Source: Tribonema minus
Taxonomy: Eukaryota; Sar; Xanthophyceae; Tribonematales; Tribonemataceae
Length of the DNA stretch: 64,000 nt
Reading direction: 5' to 3'
Assembly (NCBI GenBank): GCA_017506865.1
Contig: JAFCMP010000063.1
Location: 2,501 to 66,500 of the forward strand
Shown: piece by piece, positions 1 to 12,100 of the stretch
Position numbering within the stretch: the first letter of the stretch is position 1
Layout of the letters: each line of letters starts with the position of its first letter
Made by a program: the position numbers and the translations under genes
Notes under the pieces: generated by a model
The model's input: only the letters and a program-made list of their open reading frames with translations
Databases searched by the model: none
Told to the model about the DNA's origin: nothing

Positions 1-649
1 CTGCCTCTATGCTCGCATGCATCTTAAAAAACTATCTAGTGCAGAGCCGCGCGCGCTACGTGATTTAAGAAGGCTCGCGCCCTGAAGGGTCCCTCGCCTA
101 TAACGCGCCCGTTGCGTGGAGAATGCACTATAGCGCGCTATCACGCACAGTAAAGCGCACAGAGCGCGCTTAAGTGCACTTTAACGCGTGGTCGGTTACT
201 GCAGTGGTGCCGAGCCGATGACTACCTGCTCTGGTTTTGCGAGTGGTTTTGCTTTGACGATGGGATTGAAAACGAAACCATGTCAAAGGTTGTGGTGGGC
301 GTGCATGCATGAGGACCGCACTAACATCAAACCGCGTGCACAAAACCTATGGTACAGTGAGGGTGCCTAACCAGTGGAGCTCTTTCTCGGTGGCCTGGAG
401 ACGGCACCTCCGATCCACGTCTTCGGACGATTTGATGGGAGGGGCCTTATCGATAATGCAGTGTGTCATCCGGGAAACTTACACAGACGGTCCTCCATGA
501 CTCGTGCATACATAGAGTTTTAGATTATAGACTGCTGTGCTAAACATAGAGCATACCTAGATCTAGACGATGTACACACACGTAGACATAGACACGCAGA
601 GAGTGTGTGTGCACAGCCAGGCGGACCATCGTGCAGCACGCTTCGCCTC

Positions 650-736
650 GCAACACCCCCCCCACCCCCCCCAACCCCCCCCACCCCCCCGTTCCCAACC
701 CCCCCTCCTAACCCCCCCCACACGCCGCCCCCTCAC
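650..736. repeat. C-rich low-complexity tract
   Basis: Successive runs of 7-9 C broken by single A, AA, G or T residues extend over about 85 bases. On the other strand this reads as a glycine-coding G-rich frame, which is composition and not a gene. Such G-runs could in principle form a quadruplex on the minus strand. Confidence 0.8.
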
Positions 737-1785
737 GCCTTGAGGCGAGGGCGCAGTGTGAGTGCACTGCCGTAATGAGTTGTGCCAAAGCGCTTGAACT
801 ATAGTGGACGGTAGCGAGGCGGGTGGTGACTTGAAGGCAAAGTCGCCGCAGTCAGCGGTCTGCAACGCGCTGACAACTCGAAAGCGGTGCGCAGCTGCAT
901 GCCAGTGGACTCTGCGGCGGCCGGCCTGAAAAGCCCTTGGCGAGATTGCAGATCCTGTGCGGCAAGCGCAGAGACTCGTTCACTTTGCAGTAGGCCTGGC
1001 CGTCCGCAACTTCTGTCAGTCGGACTTCAATCCGGCGGGCGTCAGCAACAGATTCAACGGCGTAGCGTTTCAGCTGGCGGTATACTACCTACCTAGTGGT
1101 GTGCCTCACGCAGCAAGATCTGCGCGTCTTGCGGTGGAGACTCCCGGGTCATGGTGCCTTGAAATTTCTGCCGGTACACTCACCACACCCGGCGCTGACT
1201 TGCTATAGCATAGCATATGATACAAATGAACCTGGTCCTGCCTGGCCGCTCCATTCCGCTGACTGACGTCACCCGAGCACATGGTAAAGTAGGCGCCACC
1301 AACTTGAAGTTGAACATTGGGGAGGGGAAGGACCTTCGAGGCGTTGTGCTCAATACGCAGAACGCCAAGAAGAACAGCTGCACACAAATCTTTGACGTGA
1401 ATTGCTTTAAACTTGACACAGCAGCATTTGGCTCCTATTAACAATTGTGTGATGAACGGTGAACTTCAAGCCAGTGCCTTTGTTGACGCGCCGTGGACTC
1501 CGGCCAGCGGAGCGCTTGAGGAAATCGCTGTTGCTAGGATTTGGGCTGAGGTTTCTACTGCATTCGCTGCAGACAGATTGTTGCAGTGAATCATGGTGTA
1601 CACTTGGTTGCCATTGCATAAGGATGTACCGTAGATCGAGGGTATAAACCCCCCCCCCATTGTATAATTTTTTATACGCACGGAGCTGCAGAGCGTTCAC
1701 TTGTGGCCTGCAGCTTGCAGTCGCTGTGTGCTACAGTGATATCATGCGATATATGCAACAGCAGCCACCCACGCGTGTGCAAGAT

Positions 1786-1811
1786 GGGGGGTACATTGTA
1801 AGATACCCCCC
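1786..1811. repeat. Small inverted repeat (hairpin)
   Basis: Arms of 8 bases (six G plus TA, and TA plus six C) flank a 10-base loop. A further GTACCCC-like segment follows near 1877-1894. No gene context explains it. Confidence 0.6.
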
Positions 1812-2975
1812 CCCCTTGATTGAGACCCGCCGTTGGCTCTGCATGACCTCGCAGCGACTTAACCTAAGCCTTAGACGGGGGGGTTGTACCCCGTGATCTA
1901 CGATACCTGTACAGCATTGAACCAAGTGTATATTGACGGTGCTTTGACGCCACAACTAGTTCACCAAGTTCATGACGCTGTGTCTACGTATCACTGCAAG
2001 CACAGCTGCACACACAGCACAACTTTATCGCCGACCTGTTTGACTTGACTGCTTTATGCTGATGCCTTTGCATGTCCTCAGATTTTCTATACATAGCGTT
2101 GCAATAATCTGAGCAACCGGCAGCCTTAATTCAGTGTGCCATTTGGTAGCCTCAATGAGCTACAAATGTAGGCCCAAGTACTACTACTAGGTTTTTCAGT
2201 CAACTTCAAACTACAGGTGTGCAGCTAGTGAGACATACTAGTGGCATTTGTCAGAAACAGAACACACACACATTGGATTGGATTGGGTTCATTTTGCGCT
2301 TTTCTGAAGTGCGCAAAATCATCGTTGTGGTGTACGCGCAGGTGCAAAGCACAAATGCAAGTGTGTGCCTAAACCGATGACTATGTGTCCCACCCTAGCA
2401 CCCTTGCAATGCAAACTGCATGGATTTCCCATCTGCCAGTGGTAGTACAGCTGTTTTGGTTTTGTCACAGCAGCTCCAGTAGTGGGCGTTGCCAGGTCAC
2501 CAGTTGAAACCAGGTATCAGTCGTCGACCCCATGTGCTCTTCTGCTTGCCAAACCTTCAAGGCACCTCAAGCCTTAGGGCAGCTTGCTACTGGTACATGG
2601 GCTCTTTACCGTGAAAGGACCCTGCAGGTATGGCATCTACTTTGATAGGTGTGAGACATCTAAACAATGCCCAGAAGCTCAACCTCAAACACGAGGGTGG
2701 CGTGGGGGGGGATTGGCCCTGTGCCTTGCGCGCCATAGGCAAGCTCTGGTGGAATTGTCAGCTTGGCGACACCCCCCACCTGTTTACAATGGGCAAAAAC
2801 AATGGGCAACCAACATGGTCATGAATGAGGTCTGTGAGTGCAGGTAACATACTGGCCCTTTTCCTGAAAAGTTACACGAGGCACCATCTACGTCGACATC
2901 AGAGCATGCATCACGCCTCAACTGACGGAGGCAAGGGCGATAGGCACCATGACCAAACAGCAGATATGCACGAAA

Positions 2976-3033
2976 ACCTAACCCTAACCTAACCCTAACC
3001 CTAACCCCCCTTGCCCCCCCCCCCCCCCCCCCC
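2976..3033. repeat. Interstitial telomere-like run followed by poly-C
   Basis: Imperfect CCCTAA units at 2976-3010 are followed by TTG and a run of 20 C at 3014-3033. The unit corresponds to TTAGGG-type telomere repeats. It is too short and too degenerate to be a chromosome end, and unique sequence continues on both sides. Confidence 0.8.
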
Positions 3034-3282
3034 GGTCTACTGTGTGATGACACTTCACAGTGAGTGTGTGTCACAAGTCTTTACTCGTCTCTGCCTTGCC
3101 TGAATGCCTAAATATGCATGTGCAAGCACAGGAGCATACCCAAGCAGGAAATGTCAGTCAGATGCGCCAACCTCGGGCATTCACAGATCGATGCCTCTTA
3201 CTGACTTTGCAAGCGTTGTCCATGCCACCTGACAGTGTGCTGCAAGAGATAACCCTTTAGCGAATGCTGCCACCGCATGCAT

Positions 3283-6200
3283 CTAGCCCGTGAACTGCTC
3301 TGTGATCTCCTCCACATAGTCACGTCGCAATCCGCCATGACGCATCTCACCGCCAACACCAGGCAGCACCACCGTGACGATCACTAGCTGAATGTGCTGA
3401 TATGACCATCAGTCCTAAGCTGGACAAAGCAAACTCTATGTCTATTGTGTGGATAACACACCCAGGCCACAAGCCTCAATGAGATGTTGCCTGTAAGTAC
3501 CTTCATGAGCTGCAGGCCCTCTGTCCATCCCTTGATCACGCCGTTGAGGGGGAAGGAGATGGGCTGGCCGCGATCCCGGCTGGAGTCGAACACGGTGTTG
3601 TCTGGCAAAGTGCCATGGTAATTCACTTCAACCTGAGCATTTTCATCACAGAGAGGCCAAACGCAAGCGTCAGCATCAAAAACAATGTGCATCAAGAGTT
3701 GGGCCAAGTGCCAGAGTCAAAAACATGAAAGAAAAGTTGTGGTGTTCATGGCACAGCCGATGCCACTTTGTGTATGCTTGTTTATGGTGGCCGTACACTG
3801 CGCTTGTGATGCAAGAGAAATGTCAAGCACTGTCCATTTTTGAATTCCACTTTTCAAGCATTGTTTTCAATCATGGATGTCTCAGCACAGTGATGGGCCA
3901 AGAGCAAAGTGTAACCATGTGTGTGTGTGCCAGCACACAGAAGTACACAAAGCAAGCATGCCTCAGCAGCTCTATGCCTCTCATGTGTGTTCTTTATTGT
4001 GATGTACACAGTCCATCTCGGGGGTCTGCACAGCAAGGAGGTGCCCTCAAGACAGGTGCTTCTGATTATCTCTGCAAACTGCGGGCGTGCTGCGAAAGCG
4101 AGAAATCACACACTTTGCATGACGATGGTTGTGTTTTTTATCACCTGCGAAGGGGCGTAGCCATATACTGTGGAATGCTACTGCTCAAAGACAGTCAAAC
4201 TTGCGCACCTTGTCTGTGGCCTTAGGGCTAGGGCCATCGCCCTCCTTGATGGTCTTGATGACCAGGCCAGAGGCAGTCTGGGTTGCACCGTCCTGAACAG
4301 GCAGTCAAGGTGCGTAACACGCGGAGTTGCATGAGCATGAGCACACAGCCAGTTGTGTATGGCGACAAGTTACAATGACATCTTAAAGGGGGTCATTTTG
4401 GGTCATGAACACGTCTTCTGTGAGAAAAGACATAGCTTGAACACTGTATTTTGATTGAATGCGGATTTGTGTAATACAGCTGTGGTTTCGCGTAAGCTGG
4501 GCCGCCTGCTACTAGATCATGTCCATGAAAGTAAAGCAGCTGAGGTAGGGTGCTGCCGCTGCTGGGTGCACGTGCTATCAAACTGCCTTTGTCATACCAG
4601 CATGGCTGCGCAGGGGCTACAGCTGGCCCAGCATATAAACTCTAGCTGCGTTATGATGAGACTTGTCCAGTGCAACACAGCTGTCTGCGCTGTGCTGCAG
4701 CATGTTCATACTATGTGACCTTGATGCAGCAGCCTCACCACCATATGTGAGCAATGCCCAAGCATCAAGTCCAGCTCCATCACAGCAGACCATTTTGGCA
4801 CTGCTGTCTGGTTTCTGGATGCTTCCTCACTTGGTGCAAGCTTGAACTACTGCCACAGCCAAACGATCGGCTGATGCGGCTCACAAGTGCCCCGCCAGGC
4901 ACAATGCTACTAAGGCTTTCATGGAAAGTTTTCTACTTCAAGCATGAAGTACAATGTGACTCACCTCCTTGGCGGCATCTGCCAGGAACTGTGCGCCAGC
5001 AGCGCTCATCTGCTCCACAGCTTTGCTCATACGCTGCTCCAGCATGCCGTTCACCTGTCACGCAGTAGTCCAAAGTAACTGGCATCAGCTACATAACAGA
5101 GCATGCAGAAATGGAGTGCTACTTAAAAGTATTTCGCGACAATTTGTATGGCGGTTGGGGCATGCCCCAGCAGGCATGACTGGCGCTTGCACTGGGTCAT
5201 GTGCTTGCTCCCTTGGCACTTGTTGATCTGTCAAAGGCATGAGGCGCAACTGCCGCATAACATGTATGTAGGGGTGGCAGTTCCAGCATGATCAGCTGCA
5301 AACTCCATGTAAACCAGTGCTTCGAACTACAGCTGGGGGCTTTTGGGCTATGGCCTGACTCGTGTTGCTATAAATCTCAAGTAGTACCAGCGAACATTCT
5401 TGATGTGGAACTTGCTGACTCTCAACATGTCGTGGAACTTGCTGACTCTCAACATGTCGAAAGGAGTTACCTCACCTTATGCAACTTGCTGAATTTGTCA
5501 ACTGCACTGCTTTTCAAGCGGTATGCTTTAGCATAACACTCACTTGATCGGCCAGCGGCTCTGGGTCCACCTTGATGGGCTTGTCCAGCCAGCCGTCGGT
5601 CATGCCCTGTACTACAAGCTACAGGCACAAGCAAGTGCACAGAGAATGGCAGCACAGAGATCAGGTCTGATGAGATTTCTGCTGTACCGTCAGTCATTCC
5701 CTGCACTACAAGCTACAGCACAAGCGAATTCACATAGAGAATAGCAGCACAGAGATGAGTTCTGATGAGATTTCTGCTGTACATTGTGCTGCAAACAAGG
5801 CCAGATGATGACGTGCACGCTCACTGGTAGCATGTACCATACAGCTCAATTGAAGTGACGACTATTTCAAGTGCTGCAGTCAACTCCACAGGTGCAGCCA
5901 TAACCCATAGGCGGCGCATGTATTTCTGCCCACACCCATGGTGTGTACAAAGTACTCTCACAGTGGCATCTCTGTTCACCACCACAGCAAGACTTGAGGG
6001 ACAGATAAACCTGCAAACAGTCTGCATGCAACATTGCAGCATGCAAGGGTGCACGATGTCTTCAGTGTACCTCTGTACCTGGTAGTGCTCAGCAATGAAA
6101 TGTTGTGAGTGACGTAGATGTCAGTAGTACTCAGTACTATGCCTTATCACATGCTTCATCCCATTCTCAACAAAGTACTGCTGCATACAGCAGTTGAAGT

Positions 6201-8990
6201 ATGCAGGACCAGGCCATGCCTAATCAGCACACTCCTCAAAAAGCCCCAGAAGCAAAGTACTTGCACATGCAGGTATGCTGCGCTACACACAGACAACATT
6301 TCATCATTCCTTAAATTTGTGCCTCAGCTGTGCGTGGCAACATTTATGACGAAACAGGACTGCAACTACAGCGTGCTGTATATCAACCATTTGTATCATG
6401 CTCTCAGGTCAGGCCCAAAGCTGGGAGCTCTGCTACGTTACCTTGACTATGTACACCAGTTGCACGGCTCACATGTCTCCATCGTGACATACACTTACTG
6501 TATACTGTGTACATACCTCGCGCTCCTCAGGGGTGAGCAGGTCCTTGAACTTGGCGGTCTGCTGCGCAAGCGCCACACCCAGTGCGTAGAAAGTCTCATC
6601 GCCCTTGGACAAGGACATGTGTGTGCGCATTGCCGCCGTCCTGTTGAACGCAGCCTGCACAGGAGAAATAAGTGCGGGGATCGGTTTGGATTAGAACGGT
6701 CGGCCCGCGCTAACAAAACAGAAGATACAGGCGCAATGTGGTTCAGCGATGGTCTGTTAACCTTCCACCTGCAAGAATCAACACAAGCATTGATAGTCCT
6801 GAACATGAGCATGTGTCAGAACACGCTTGACTGCGGCTAAATGCGTGTGACACAGGCTAAATACACCACTCACTCACACCATCCAGACGTATGCTCGAAC
6901 CTGAAGACAGTTGACACGAAATGATCACCTTAAAGTGTTTGTAGATAATTGCAACTGCTTTGTACAATCCATCAATTGTTGCCTCCCCATGGCACACCCC
7001 ATCAAGGTGACTGCAAGTTCTGACATGCTTCTTGCCCCAGCTGGTGCGTGCTGTTCAAAGTATATAGTATGCCATCCCCGCTGTGCACGGCACACAAAAA
7101 CTGAAGCACTTGTTTTACTCACAACTGGAAAATGTGTTCAGCGCATACAGAATGGTGTTTGATGGCGCACAACCTCGCACACACACACTAATCCCGAGCA
7201 GACAATGTGCGGCACGTAGGGTTAGCGCTGCAGCTGCAAGGCTGAGAACCCAGAACTAATGCATTCTTACCTCAAAAAAGCATACCTACCTAAAGGGGTG
7301 AAATACCCTTACTCATATGGCATGGAGCATGATGCTACTCCAGTGTCAAATGCTGATCGCCACCGATAGCAGGCTGCAGAGCACACCCGCATAGCAGTAC
7401 ATCACAGCAGCAAGCCACCATTCATGGGACTAGTGGGTCCATAAGCAAAGTTCGATGAAGTAACAATCAAATGGCTTGCATGCTACAACAACGTTGCAAG
7501 TGGTAAATGTGCAACACCGAGAATCGTACATTTGAAGTGCCTTTCAGGTGCTCCAGCGCTATTGTCTACACAAGTGCAAGCCACCTATAAGTGCCGAAGT
7601 AGATGACATCAGCCACTCAACTAGACTAACACTTGCAGTAAGATCAACTGATTCGTCAGGATACGTGCAGTGTTCAACTCTGTGGAACGAGTTGAGCCAC
7701 GGTATGCTTGAATATCATTGATGAATACCAGTGAGTAACATGAAGTGCTTGCTGTGACACCATAACGTAATTTAAATATTGGTGTACTTCTTCAAAACTG
7801 TGTGTGCTCCGTGGTGGCAATATGTGGCAGTGACTTTTCAGACGAACGCACTGCTCTAACCACGAGAAATTCCACATTATGCGCTTTTGCAAATGCTGTC
7901 AGCATCAGCTGGTGACCATGTGCTAGAGCCACTCAGGTGGTGTTTATGAACAAAGAGCGCACCGACAGTCTGAGCAATGCAGAATGAACCCACACTGGTA
8001 AATATGAACTTGCAATCCGCATAGCTGCTGAGAATGCAACTTGCAGCTCTGCAATATCTGCAATAGGTTCAATCTGTGTAGCCGCTCTTGCACCTAACGT
8101 TCAACTTGTAGCTCTGCAACACTGCAACGGAGTCGCGGCATTTTGCATACTTCAGAAGAACTTAAAAGAAGGCAGCAGCGACAGAGTTGCGGAGAACCAC
8201 TTGGTCACATTTCTGCTCAACTGCAACGTTGAAGTGATCGATTGAAGTGAGGCTGCGGTAGATCGCTGTAAAAAGTGGAGCCCGAAACATGTCCTGCTGA
8301 TGTATCAGTTGTGAAGCCGCCAAATTCCTGTCGAACTACGTGTTAGGCGCCGATTTTGGCTGGACAGCTCAGTGAAAGCACAGGAAGCAGGCTGACTGGG
8401 TACTTATGCGGTGCATAGGTAGGTGCACCACAAGAAGTCGGTGATTTATATCCTGCTCGCACAATTATACTCATGCACCGTTGCGTCTTCTTTTACTGTG
8501 TGAGCTGCACAGGGTGCTACAGTACGTTGAACCTCTGTGGGGACATCAGATCCCTTTTTGCAGCATCTACAAGAACCCAGCGCTTCGAACAACAGATGTT
8601 GTGCAAAATACGAAAGCGCGAATTGCTGTGCTTGGTTGCATGCATTATGCAACCTTTGGTATGAACATTATCGAGCTGACTTCAACGGAAGTCGCTGAGC
8701 CACAGATTTGCAGGAAATCTTTGCGTCATGTTTGCCTGCGCGATTGCCCGTGCAGGCCAAGAGCTAACCAGGACCGAATTGTTACTGGGCATTACCATCA
8801 CACCATAACCGTGTAGCTCACCATGCTAAGCATCGCGTGCCATGCGCTAGTATCCTTGACACCACATTGAGTCAGATGTTCCACAATTACTTGCCTGCAT
8901 GCCGCCGCGCGCCTGCGGCACGAACGCGAGGCTCCTTCCGCTGGAGCCCACCAGCGCCAGCGCTGCAGCAGAGATCCTGGTGCGAAGCAT
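3283..8990 (-). CDS. FKBP-type peptidyl-prolyl isomerase (Mip/FklB-like), plastid-targeted candidate, 7 exons
   Basis: Peptidyl-prolyl cis-trans isomerase that would assist protein folding. Exons on the minus strand: 8990-8895, 6654-6517, 5606-5544, 5054-4965, 4292-4209, 3632-3501 and, less certain, 3387-3283. All join in phase 0 and give 235 aa. Residues 33-157 resemble the dimerising N-terminal domain of Mip/FklB proteins ([10 protein letters not shown] near 55-65). Residues 158-201 are the FKBP core start: [16 protein letters not shown], then [12 protein letters not shown]. The expected second half of the core (I-P-x-x-L-A-Y-G and the closing strand) is not found; the last exon reads [13 protein letters not shown] and ends soon after. 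Residues 1-32 are a hydrophobic/basic presequence with SLAFVP, which suggests a complex plastid. Intron 1 uses a GC donor (AG|GCAAGT). The start lies 144 bp from the divergent TPR gene. The family is sure; the C-terminus and localisation are not. Confidence 0.82.
5406..5457. repeat. 26-bp tandem duplication in FKBP intron 3
   Basis: The unit GAACTTGCTGACTCTCAACA plus TGTCGT/A occurs twice in direct succession, inside the intron between exons 3 and 4 of the FKBP gene. No function is suggested. Confidence 0.75.
5594..5782. repeat. About 94-bp tandem duplication spanning the FKBP exon 3 acceptor
   Basis: Copy 1 is 5594-5687 and copy 2 is 5688-5782, with scattered substitutions. Read on the minus strand, each copy carries a CTTGTAG-T-(A/G)CAG acceptor followed by GG(C/A)ATGAC(C/T)GACGG, the first codons of exon 3 (GMTDG). 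Copy 1 holds the acceptor joined to the real exon. Copy 2 is a decoy acceptor 94 bp upstream in transcript terms. The spacing is not a multiple of three, so using the decoy would shift the frame. Confidence 0.8.
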
Positions 8991-9134
8991 CTTGATGGTG
9001 GTGTGGCCGTGGCCAGGCTGAGAACTTCACCTTTCCTTTGCAACTTCACTATCACACAGAACTTTTTTTTTTGCTAGAGAAGGGTGTGCTTACTGCTACA
9101 GCTTCCACAGCTCTGACGCGACTGGCTGCCGGCC
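8991..9134. promoter_or_regulatory. Divergent intergenic promoter region
   Basis: Only 144 bp separates the start codons of the FKBP gene (minus) and the TPR gene (plus), so both promoters and 5' leaders must lie here or inside the genes. A T-tract at about 9063-9072 is present. No clear TATA box is visible. A bidirectional promoter is inferred from spacing alone. Confidence 0.4.
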
Positions 9135-12100
9135 ATGGAGGCAGCGGAGGCAGCCAAAGCAGCGGGAAATGACGCGTGGCGACTGGGAGATCTTGATGAA
9201 GCAGTGCGCTGTTTCTCGAGGGCGATAGATCTGGCAGAAGGCGAAGGCGGCAGCAATGCCAATCTGCCGGTGTATTACTCCAACCGGAGCGCAGCTTATC
9301 TGAAGCAGGGAGATGGAGTCAAGGCGCTTCTGGACGCTGAGAAGTGCACGACTCTGGATGAGACTTGGGCCAAAGGTGAGCGAAGAGATCTTGATCTCAG
9401 GAATTGTGGTGTGCTTTGTTTTTGTTGGCACTTGTGAACAAAACGGTGGAATCGACTCGATTTCAATGGATCGATCGTTGGCCAGGATAATGCGATGATC
9501 TGTGTGTTGGTACATGAGGTGCCCGGTTCGGCTCGTGAACTCCAGCTTAAGAAAAGCACAGGCCGAGCTCACTGATGAAGGCTTGTGCTGTGTTGTAAGG
9601 AAGAACACAGAACTACAGTGCGCTCCAGTTGTCGGCAGCTGAACACAGCCAGTTGTGCTTTTCTAAACGTGTTGAGGCCATGTTATGAAAGCAAGCTCTT
9701 GTTGACACGGGTGAGACCTGTGGTGCATGGTGTCATCATTCATGACAGTACAAAGGCGGTGACAGTGCGCAGATGTGCAAAATAAGCTGCGGCGAATGGA
9801 ATTCTGTTTCAGTGTACACTTACCACCAAGGTGGCAGCTGGCGCCGTACAGAACGAAGCAGTTCCACATCTCTACCATTGCCCATGACTTGCGATGCGGC
9901 AAAACTTGTGCAAATGAATGAAAAGACTGTAGAGCTCCAGGTGACAAGGTATGATTAGCCGTCAAATTGAATGCCTGCCACCAATAACCGTGGTCGCCGC
10001 TGCTTATCTTCTGGAAGTTCTTCAGCTGGCGCCTCTGTCCTCAAATGCTCAAACATCCCTAGGCTTCTGCCATTACAGCTGGTGATACCAGTGATCACTA
10101 GGTCCTGGACTGGGCTTATGGCAGTCCCAACAGAGTGCTGACACTATAGGCATGAGCGCACTTGAGTGCATGAGCAATTGATCTGCTGGAGCTTACAGCT
10201 GACGTCAGGAATTGGTCTTTGTAAATTAGATTGAGTTGCTTACCACGCCAAGCGCCAATGCACTATGCGCGCTTCAAGGTACAGATTTGTCGCTTCTCAG
10301 TGGACCTTTGGGTCAAACAGAATCGCACAGATCCAAGAGGTCAAAGTCAGATCCTGGGATCGACGGCCTCTGATCTGACTGTCTTGATTACTGCTGCAGC
10401 CGTATGGTGCGTGAGGCTATTACTTCGGTTCTCTGATGCTTTTAGCGTATGTGTCAGCATTGCAATCAGGCAGTAAGATCGCGTAGGCAGGCTATGACTG
10501 TGTGATGCTCATGGTTGTGTTCTTGCTATTACGGTCTTCATTGTTCTTTGGTGAGCTGATATAAGCAACCTATTTGCAATCAGTGGGTCGACTTTCAAGT
10601 ATGATGGCCACCAACATTCAATCCTTGACAGGTGTCCAGCACATATTGTCATCAGTACATTGTCGACTGCAGCGTCGATCCTGGTGCACTTGACTTGCCC
10701 GTGTTCTTGTTGAGATAGGGCCTGCTTGCCTTCTGTTCATGACTCCCAGCAGAGCGCCCTGCTGTAGCAAATGCGGAGGGACTCGACCAAGCCTGAACAA
10801 TACCCCAACCTGGCTCCGCACCATTTGACCATTGGCATGTATTCTATGCACATGTTGTCGGATGTATGTGCTCAATGTTATGTGTATGTTGGGATGGTGT
10901 TGTGAGCGTGCAGGGTGGGGGCGCAAAGGAGCGGCGTTGATGGTTCTGAAGCGCTATGGTTACGCAGCGCAGGCGTACAAGACGGGCATGGAGCTGGATC
11001 CTAACAATGCTGACTCTAGAAAGGTGATCAGCAACAAATCGTACATACATGCACACACTTGAGGTTGAATGCGTATAGAGAACGCCAAGTGAAATACTCT
11101 CGGTCTTCGTGGCAGCTGCAGTGTATACTTGAGTTCTCACAGAAGATGCGTGCAGATCCCTTGAAGACATACAAGGGCTTGCTTGTGCATACATAGCTGG
11201 TCGCTGCAAGCCTTCATCACGCGAGGCTCCATGACGTTGAGCATCATGTCATGTACTGCAAACATGGAAGGTGTAGACATGCCATTACCAGTGCTATGGT
11301 AAGTGGCAAACTAGTGGTGCGGTGCATCTCTGCTGCAAAGTTCTTTAAAGCAACTGACAGGACACTCTGATGATGTGCCAGGTGGGACTCGCTTGTCATC
11401 GTTCCCAACCAATGGTGCCAGCGCACGTGGCCAAATCGAACTGCAAGTATCTGTAATGGAAGTGCTTGTCAGAGTTGTCACCATGCTTGTTTGACAAATT
11501 TGGGTTCATTCAGCTACGCAGTGTGTGTTGGGTGACTACATGAGTACAGCTCTGGCCAGTCCAGGCTTGATTGCATATCGTCCTCGGCGCATGGCACATT
11601 CATAGAAGTAGACATCAGCTCAAGAGCATTGTGCATAGTACGGTATTACATGGGCTAGGGTTGCTTGACATTGACTAGGGTTAGGTCTAGGATTCGGTGA
11701 TACTTACTAGGGTTGAGGCGCGCTGCATGTGCTCTTTGTGTGAATACGCACACGTGTCTTGCTCTCTGTGCGGCCGAGCCTGTAACAGGATGTGACGTTT
11801 ACCGTGGATTACATTTGGCACGCCAAGTGTGATTGTTGTCAGGCAGCACCAGTTGGTACTGTCCGCAACTACGGTATAGTGAGCAGATACGTACGGTATA
11901 CGGTAGTTACGGTATATACAGTGCATATCTTACCAATCCTGCACGTCATGGGGCCCTGGACACCCAGGCTAGCTGCGGCACTCGCTGCTTGCTTCTTAAG
12001 TCTAGTTCTGGCACTCATACAAGCTGTGACGCTTATCCTGTCGCACTGCTGTTCTGTCGCTGTCTGTCATGTCAGGGGTACCTGGATGCTCAGAGGCTCG

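Larger units (their letters stand above)
1..3282. other. Intergenic stretch without a supported gene
   Basis: No open frame here can be tied to a known family or linked by good splice sites. A short coding-like segment on the plus strand at about 918-1085 is open and has coding-like composition, but it has no ATG, sits after a TGA and has no recognisable homology. The stretch holds a C-rich tract, a small G/C-armed hairpin, a telomere-like run and a 20-base poly-C run, listed separately. It lies beyond the 3' end of the FKBP gene. Confidence 0.5.

Noticed and set aside
520..865. Minus-strand glycine/tryptophan-rich open frames
   Set aside because: They are translations of the C-rich low-complexity tract.
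6118..6840. Plus-strand open frame of 240 codons
   Set aside because: It lies antisense over FKBP exon 2 and its introns; composition and content give no sign of a protein.
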